This document shows positions 58,914 to 64,000 of a stretch of DNA of 64,000 bases, piece after piece. Position 1 is the first letter of the stretch. Each line of letters opens with the position of its first letter. The notes beneath the pieces are model-generated. The model ran no database searches and was not told where the DNA came from. It saw nothing but the letters and a program-made list of their open reading frames with translations. The position numbers and the translations under genes are program-made. This DNA comes from an uncultured Erythrobacter sp. (GTDB lineage Bacteria; Pseudomonadota; Alphaproteobacteria; Sphingomonadales; Sphingomonadaceae): NCBI GenBank assembly GCA_937969505.1, contig CALBWA010000014.1, positions 27,731 to 91,730 of the forward strand, in the 5' to 3' direction.

Positions 58914-59459
58914 ATGCCTGAATTGATTGAAGCCTATTGGCCATACCTCCTTATCGGCCTCGTAATTGGCCTGCTCATCGCATGGGCAGTGTTCGTGGTC
59001 ACCCGCAAGACCTCGGTTGCGACCGATAAGCGCGATGTGCTGGACGAAGGTGCGGCTCCGGCAGCGCGCAACCAAGCTTTAATCGATGCGCCAGCACCAG
59101 CCATTCCGCTCGCAGGAAGTGCAGCACCATCTGCATCGGAATTGCCTGCCGAACCTGTCGCTGCACCTGAAGAGGTAGCTCAAGCAACGCCTGTGCCAGC
59201 CGAGCCTGCCGCGTCCGAAGGCGACGATTTGACAAAGATCAAGGGCCTTGGACCCAAACTGGCAGCACTTCTGAACACACAGGGCATCACGCGCTTCGAA
59301 CAGATTGCGCAATGGGATGATTCTAAAATTGATGAAGTCGACACCACATTGGGCCGTTTCCAGGGCAGAATTCGGCGCGACAATTGGGTTGACCAGGCGA
59401 AATTGCTCGCGGAAGGTCAAGATTCGGAATTTTCGGCAAAATTTGGTAGTAATCTGTAA
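58914..59459 (+). CDS. Membrane-anchored helix-hairpin-helix (H3TH, COG3743-like) protein
   Basis: N-terminal TM YWPYLLIGLVIGLLIAWAVFVV; Ala/Pro linker; LTKIKGLGPKLAALLNTQGITRFEQIAQWDDSKIDEVDTTLGRFQGRIRRDNWVDQA. Confidence 0.85.
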   Translation: MPELIEAYWPYLLIGLVIGLLIAWAVFVVTRKTSVATDKRDVLDEGAAPAARNQALIDAPAPAIPLAGSAAPSASELPAEPVAAPEEVAQATPVPAEPAASEGDDLTKIKGLGPKLAALLNTQGITRFEQIAQWDDSKIDEVDTTLGRFQGRIRRDNWVDQAKLLAEGQDSEFSAKFGSNL

Positions 59460-59466
59460 TCATCCG

Positions 59467-59492
59467 GGAACGAGATGTAATATTTATGCGTT
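59467..59492 (+). promoter_or_regulatory. EcfG-type (general stress response sigma) promoter GGAAC-N17-CGTT
   Basis: GGAAC 59467-59471, 17-nt spacer, CGTT 59489-59492; 42 bp upstream of the response regulator start. Confidence 0.75.
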
Positions 59493-59533
59493 AAGCATCT
59501 CAGTTCGCAATAAAATGAGCAGGGGGAAAGTCA

Positions 59534-59893
59534 ATGAACCAGCCGAAGATTCTAGTCGTTGAAGATGAGCGCATCGTCGCCTTTGACCTTTGCGATACGG
59601 TGGAAGAAGCCGGTTTCGTTGTCGAAGGCCCTCATCCCGACGTCTCCTCTGCAATGCTGGCTTGCCAGAAAGGCAAGCCTGATCTCGCCATTCTAGATGT
59701 GCAGCTCGACGACGGTGTGGTGTATCCACTCGCAGAGAAGTTGGCAGGTGAAAATATTCCCATCATCTTCCATTCCGGCCAGTACACCCGCGACGAAGTG
59801 ATTGAGCGGTTTCCCCAGGCACGAGCCTTGGCAAAACCATGTCCACCCAGCGCGATGCTCGACGCCGTGACGAAGGTTCTGACAAGCAATTAA
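59534..59893 (+). CDS. Single-domain response regulator
   Basis: KILVVEDERIVAFDLCDTVEEAGF ... KPDLAILDVQLDDG ... IPIIFHSGQYTRDEVIERFPQARALAKPCPP. Confidence 0.92.
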   Translation: MNQPKILVVEDERIVAFDLCDTVEEAGFVVEGPHPDVSSAMLACQKGKPDLAILDVQLDDGVVYPLAEKLAGENIPIIFHSGQYTRDEVIERFPQARALAKPCPPSAMLDAVTKVLTSN

Positions 59894-60004
59894 TCCGCCT
59901 TGCCCTGTTGGCTGAAGTCGGCAGGCGAACTTAACCCTTGTTGGCACTTTCGCCTGTGCCCGGCATAGCCTATCGCAATCCCCTCAGCGATAGGAGATGA
60001 CCAA

Positions 60005-61960
60005 GTGAGTGATGCTGTTTTTCCGGTCCCGCAGGAATGGGCGCAGTCTGCCCGCTTCAATGCGAAGAGCTATGAAGAACATTATCGCGCCTCAATCGAA
60101 CAGATTGATGCATTTTGGCGCAAGGAAGCCGCGCGAATTGATTGGATTCGGCCGTTCGAAACGGTCAAGGACACATCCTACAACAAGGATGACTTCCACA
60201 TCCGTTGGTTCACCGAAGGCCAGCTCAACATCACTGCAAACTGCCTTGATAGGCATTTGGACCAGCGCGGGGACGCCACGGCCATCATCTGGGAGCCCGA
60301 CGATCCGGCCAAACCGGTTCGGCGGATTAGCTATCGCGAATTGCACGCACAGGTTTGCCAGTTTGCGAATGCGCTGCGCGCCCAGGGTGTCCAACGCGGG
60401 GACCGTGTCACCATCTATCTGCCGATGGTACCCGAAGCTGCTGTTGCGATGCTGGCTTGCGCTCGTATCGGTGCGGTGCATTCGGTCGTTTTTGCAGGCT
60501 TCAGCCCAGAGGCACTTGCTGGACGAATTGAGGATTGCCAGTCGAACATCGTAATCACCGCTGACGAAGGTCTGCGCGGTGGCAAGACAATTCCGCTCAA
60601 GGCGAATGTCGATGCCGCGTTGAAAAAGACTGCTGCTGATACCGTCATTATGCTTGAACATACCGGCGCATCAGTGCCCGTTGTAGAGGGCCGGGACATA
60701 ACTTGGACGGCTGCAATCGCGGGCCAGTCGACAGACTGCGAGCCTGCCGTGATGGATGCTGAAGACCCGCTCTTCATTCTCTATACCTCGGGATCAACCG
60801 GCAAACCGAAGGGCGTTTTGCACAGCACCGGCGGCTACGCCGTTTGGACCAGCATGACGCATGAGTATGTGTTCGATTATCAGCACAGTGAAGACCGCAA
60901 AGGTCCGATCTATTGGTGCGCAGCTGACGTCGGCTGGGTCACCGGGCACAGCTATGTCGTCTATGGCCCTCTTTTGAATGGCGCGACACAGGTGATGTTC
61001 GAAGGGGTTCCCAATTTCCCCGACCATTCGCGGTTCTGGAACATTATCGACAAGCATCAGGTCGAAATCTTCTACGCTGCCCCAACCGCTTTGCGTGCGT
61101 TGATGCGCGAAGGCGATCATTACGTCACCCGCACCAGTCGCAAATCTCTCAAGCTGCTCGGATCTGTGGGTGAACCCATCAATCCTGAAGCTTGGGACTG
61201 GTATCACCGTGTTGTCGGGGATCGCAATTGTCCAATTGTTGACACTTGGTGGCAAACCGAAACGGGGGGAGCCATGATCACTCCCCTGCCTGGCGCGACA
61301 GATTTGAAACCCGGCAGCGCATCCAAGCCCATGTTCGGGGTCAAGCCTGCTTTGCTCGATCCAGAAAGTGGAAAATTACTGGAAGGGGCAGCGCAGGGCG
61401 CATTGGTCATAACCGACAGTTGGCCTGGGCAAATGCGCACAGTGTATGGCGATCACGGGCGTTTCTTTGACACCTATTTCAGCCAATATCCCGGCTATTA
61501 TTTCACCGGAGACGGCTGCCGTCGGGATGAAGATGGCTATTATTGGATAACCGGGCGGATTGACGATGTGATCAACGTTTCGGGCCACCGTATGGGAACA
61601 GCCGAAGTTGAAAGCGCGCTGGTGGAACATCCTCTGGTTGCAGAAGCAGCCGTCGTCGGCATGCCCCACGAGGTAAAGGGGCAAGGCATCTACGCCTATG
61701 TCACCACCAATGCCGGCACCGATGACAGCGAAGAATTGCGCAAGGAGCTGGTGCAATGGGTTCGCAAGGAAATAGGCCCCATTGCCACGCCTGATGTCAT
61801 CCAGTTCGCGCCCGGCCTGCCAAAAACGCGCAGTGGTAAGATCATGCGACGTATTCTGCGCAAAATTGCTGAAAATGACACCAGCAACCTGGGTGACACA
61901 TCCACATTGGCCGACCCGTCGGTTGTCGATGATCTGCTTGCCAATCGACCCGCAAGCTGA
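60005..61960 (+). CDS. acs: Acetyl-CoA synthetase
   Basis: [88 protein letters not shown]. Confidence 0.97.
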   Translation: MSDAVFPVPQEWAQSARFNAKSYEEHYRASIEQIDAFWRKEAARIDWIRPFETVKDTSYNKDDFHIRWFTEGQLNITANCLDRHLDQRGDATAIIWEPDDPAKPVRRISYRELHAQVCQFANALRAQGVQRGDRVTIYLPMVPEAAVAMLACARIGAVHSVVFAGFSPEALAGRIEDCQSNIVITADEGLRGGKTIPLKANVDAALKKTAADTVIMLEHTGASVPVVEGRDITWTAAIAGQSTDCEPAVMDAEDPLFILYTSGSTGKPKGVLHSTGGYAVWTSMTHEYVFDYQHSEDRKGPIYWCAADVGWVTGHSYVVYGPLLNGATQVMFEGVPNFPDHSRFWNIIDKHQVEIFYAAPTALRALMREGDHYVTRTSRKSLKLLGSVGEPINPEAWDWYHRVVGDRNCPIVDTWWQTETGGAMITPLPGATDLKPGSASKPMFGVKPALLDPESGKLLEGAAQGALVITDSWPGQMRTVYGDHGRFFDTYFSQYPGYYFTGDGCRRDEDGYYWITGRIDDVINVSGHRMGTAEVESALVEHPLVAEAAVVGMPHEVKGQGIYAYVTTNAGTDDSEELRKELVQWVRKEIGPIATPDVIQFAPGLPKTRSGKIMRRILRKIAENDTSNLGDTSTLADPSVVDDLLANRPAS

Positions 61961-62018
61961 AGGTTGCCGCGCAAGCAGATTGCTGCAAGAGCGTTGGAAG
62001 CAGTTTCAGGAGTAACTT

Positions 62019-63203
62019 GTGGCCGGCATGGTACCGTTCAATTGGGAAGACCCGTTCGATCTTGAAGGTCAGCTGACCGAAGAAGAACGGATGATCCGCG
62101 ATGCCGCGCGAGGTTTTGCGCAGGCTGAATTGCAACCGCGCGTTATCGCGGCGTTCAATGATGAGGTAGATGCGCCGGAACTGTTCCCTCTCATGGGGCA
62201 GGCCGGCCTGCTGGGCGCAACCGTTCCGGAAAGATATGGCGGCGCAGGAGCAAGCTATGTCGCCTACGGACTGATAGCGCGCGAGATAGAGCGGGTGGAC
62301 AGCGGCTATCGCTCCATGGCCTCGGTCCAGTCCAGTCTCGTGATGTATCCAATTCAGGCCTATGGTTCTGAAGAACAAAAACAAAAATATCTGCCCGGCC
62401 TCGCCTCTGGCGAATTGATTGGCTGCTTTGGCTTGACTGAACCTGATGCAGGCTCCGATCCGGCGGGTATGAAAACCGTCGCCCGCAAGGATGGCGACGG
62501 GTACATAATTAGCGGGTCCAAGACCTGGATATCGAACGCTCCCTTTGCCGACGTGTTTGTCGTCTGGGCCAAGAGCGAAGAACATGGCGGCGGCATTCGC
62601 GGCTTTGTGCTGGAAAAGGGGATGGAAGGCCTGTCCGCTCCCAAAATAGAAGGCAAAGTTTCGCTGCGCGCCAGCACCACCGGCATGATTGTTATGGATG
62701 ATGTGAAGGTCAGTGCGGACGCTCTGCTGCCTGATGTGCAGGGCCTGAAAGGTCCATTTGGATGCCTCAATCGCGCGCGCTATGGGATCAGTTGGGGCGC
62801 AATGGGTGCTGCCGAGTTTTGCATGCACGCGGCGCGGCAATATGGACTGGATCGCAACCAGTTCGGGCGTCCGCTGGCCGGGACGCAGCTCTATCAGAAA
62901 AAACTCGCCGATATGCTGACCGATATTGCGCTGGGCCTGCAAGCATCACTTCGCGTCGGCCGGTTGATGGACGAAGGCCGCTTTGCCCCCGACATGATCA
63001 GCGTGGTGAAACGCAACAATGTTGGCAAGGCGCTCGATATTGCCCGGCAGGCACGCGACATGCACGGCGGCAATGGTATCTCCAGCGAGTATCAGGTGAT
63101 CCGCCATATGGTGAACCTTGAAACGGTCAACACTTACGAGGGCACGCACGACGTTCATGCATTGATACTTGGCCGCGGCATCACAGGGATCGCTGCGTTT
63201 TGA
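62019..63203 (+). CDS. gcdH: Acyl-CoA dehydrogenase, glutaryl-CoA dehydrogenase-like
   Basis: [90 protein letters not shown]. Confidence 0.9.
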   Translation: MAGMVPFNWEDPFDLEGQLTEEERMIRDAARGFAQAELQPRVIAAFNDEVDAPELFPLMGQAGLLGATVPERYGGAGASYVAYGLIAREIERVDSGYRSMASVQSSLVMYPIQAYGSEEQKQKYLPGLASGELIGCFGLTEPDAGSDPAGMKTVARKDGDGYIISGSKTWISNAPFADVFVVWAKSEEHGGGIRGFVLEKGMEGLSAPKIEGKVSLRASTTGMIVMDDVKVSADALLPDVQGLKGPFGCLNRARYGISWGAMGAAEFCMHAARQYGLDRNQFGRPLAGTQLYQKKLADMLTDIALGLQASLRVGRLMDEGRFAPDMISVVKRNNVGKALDIARQARDMHGGNGISSEYQVIRHMVNLETVNTYEGTHDVHALILGRGITGIAAF

Positions 63204-63835
63204 TCAAGCTTCACGGATATTACCGCAGTTCTACGAGCTACCGCCTGCGAATTGCGCTGGAGCTCAAGGGACTCAATTACGAGAGTATTCCGGTCAATCT
63301 GCTTGAGGGTGAACAAAAGAGCGAGGCGTTCACCGGTCGGAATGCCTTTGGATCGGTGCCAATGATGGAAGCAGGCGGACGCGACCGTGCCCAATCCATG
63401 GCAATGATTGAATGGCTGGACGAAGCCTATCCCGACCAACCCTTGCTTCCGAGTAAAATCGAAGATCGCTACACTGCGCGCGAGTTGGCCTATGCCATCG
63501 CGACTGAATTGCATGCACCTCTCAACTTGCCCGTGCTTAAGTATCTCAAGGACAAATTTGGCAAGTCACAAGACGAGGTTGATATCTGGTATCGCCATTG
63601 GCTCGCCCGGACGCTTGACCCGTTGGAAAAGAGGCTGCAGCAGCTTGGCAGCGGCGATTTCCTGTTTGACCGTCCGGGCTTTTTCGAAATTGTTCTTTTG
63701 CCGCAAGTCTACAACGCACGCAGGTTCAAGTTCGACCTTTCCAATATGCCGCATATCGAACGGATCGAATGCAAATGCCTGGCGCTGGAATCATTTCAGC
63801 GCGCCCATCCCGATAATCAGCCCGAGGCTGGTTAG
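63200..63835 (+). CDS. maiA: Maleylacetoacetate isomerase (GST family)
   Basis: [33 protein letters not shown] ... fumarylacetoacetase-like gene follows. Confidence 0.93.
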   Translation: MIKLHGYYRSSTSYRLRIALELKGLNYESIPVNLLEGEQKSEAFTGRNAFGSVPMMEAGGRDRAQSMAMIEWLDEAYPDQPLLPSKIEDRYTARELAYAIATELHAPLNLPVLKYLKDKFGKSQDEVDIWYRHWLARTLDPLEKRLQQLGSGDFLFDRPGFFEIVLLPQVYNARRFKFDLSNMPHIERIECKCLALESFQRAHPDNQPEAG

Positions 63836-63859
63836 CCGTCCGACAATAAGGATTGATCA

Positions 63860-64000
63860 ATGAAACTGGCTACACTCAATGACGGGACGCGGGACGGGAA
63901 GCTGGTTGTTGTGTCGAAGGATCTGACGCGGTGCTGTGCTGCGGGCTATATCGCTCCGACATTGCAGGCAGCGCTGGACGATTGGGAGCGGATTGCCCCG
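63860..64000 (+). CDS. Fumarylacetoacetate hydrolase family protein, 5' portion only
   Basis: MKLATLNDGTRDGKLVVVSKDLTRCCAAGYIAPTLQAALDDWERIAP runs off the window. Confidence 0.85.
   Translation, partial: MKLATLNDGTRDGKLVVVSKDLTRCCAAGYIAPTLQAALDDWERIAP

Noticed and set aside
61842-62942. 366-aa minus-strand ORF
   Set aside because: Antisense shadow of acs and gcdH

Overview
The window looks like a GC-rich alphaproteobacterial chromosome segment, most likely Sphingomonadales/Erythrobacteraceae (inferred from gene content and order, not searched). Most of it is ordinary core genome. Recognisable blocks are pepA; lptD-surA-pdxA-rsmA; an APH-like kinase/acyl-CoA dehydrogenase pair; glcB; an M20 hydrolase-astA-astB block; mscL; lemA with two TPM genes; recF; an arylesterase with a YbbAP-type ABC exporter; a TonB receptor; typA/bipA; an ATP-grasp/alpha-E/transglutaminase/Anbu-proteasome operon; uvrB; dsbD; a Mic60-like gene beside hemD-hemC; tsaD-gpsA-flippase; VWA and OmpA genes; acs; and gcdH-maiA-fah. 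Items most worth a second look: (1) a circularly permuted two-piece tmRNA on the minus strand at about 16.56-16.87 kb, absent from the ORF track, with readable tag ANDNEALALAA and a 7-bp acceptor stem, flanked by direct repeats and hairpins; (2) a tandem pair of ~40-aa membrane microproteins upstream of a PspC-domain gene, whose C-terminal 28 residues are identical although 17 codons differ synonymously; (3) the Anbu proteasome/amidoligase operon; (4) a solitary 1073-aa fused nuclease-methyltransferase; (5) a perfect EcfG-type GGAAC-N17-CGTT promoter before a single-domain response regulator. No CRISPR array, prophage or transposase was seen.
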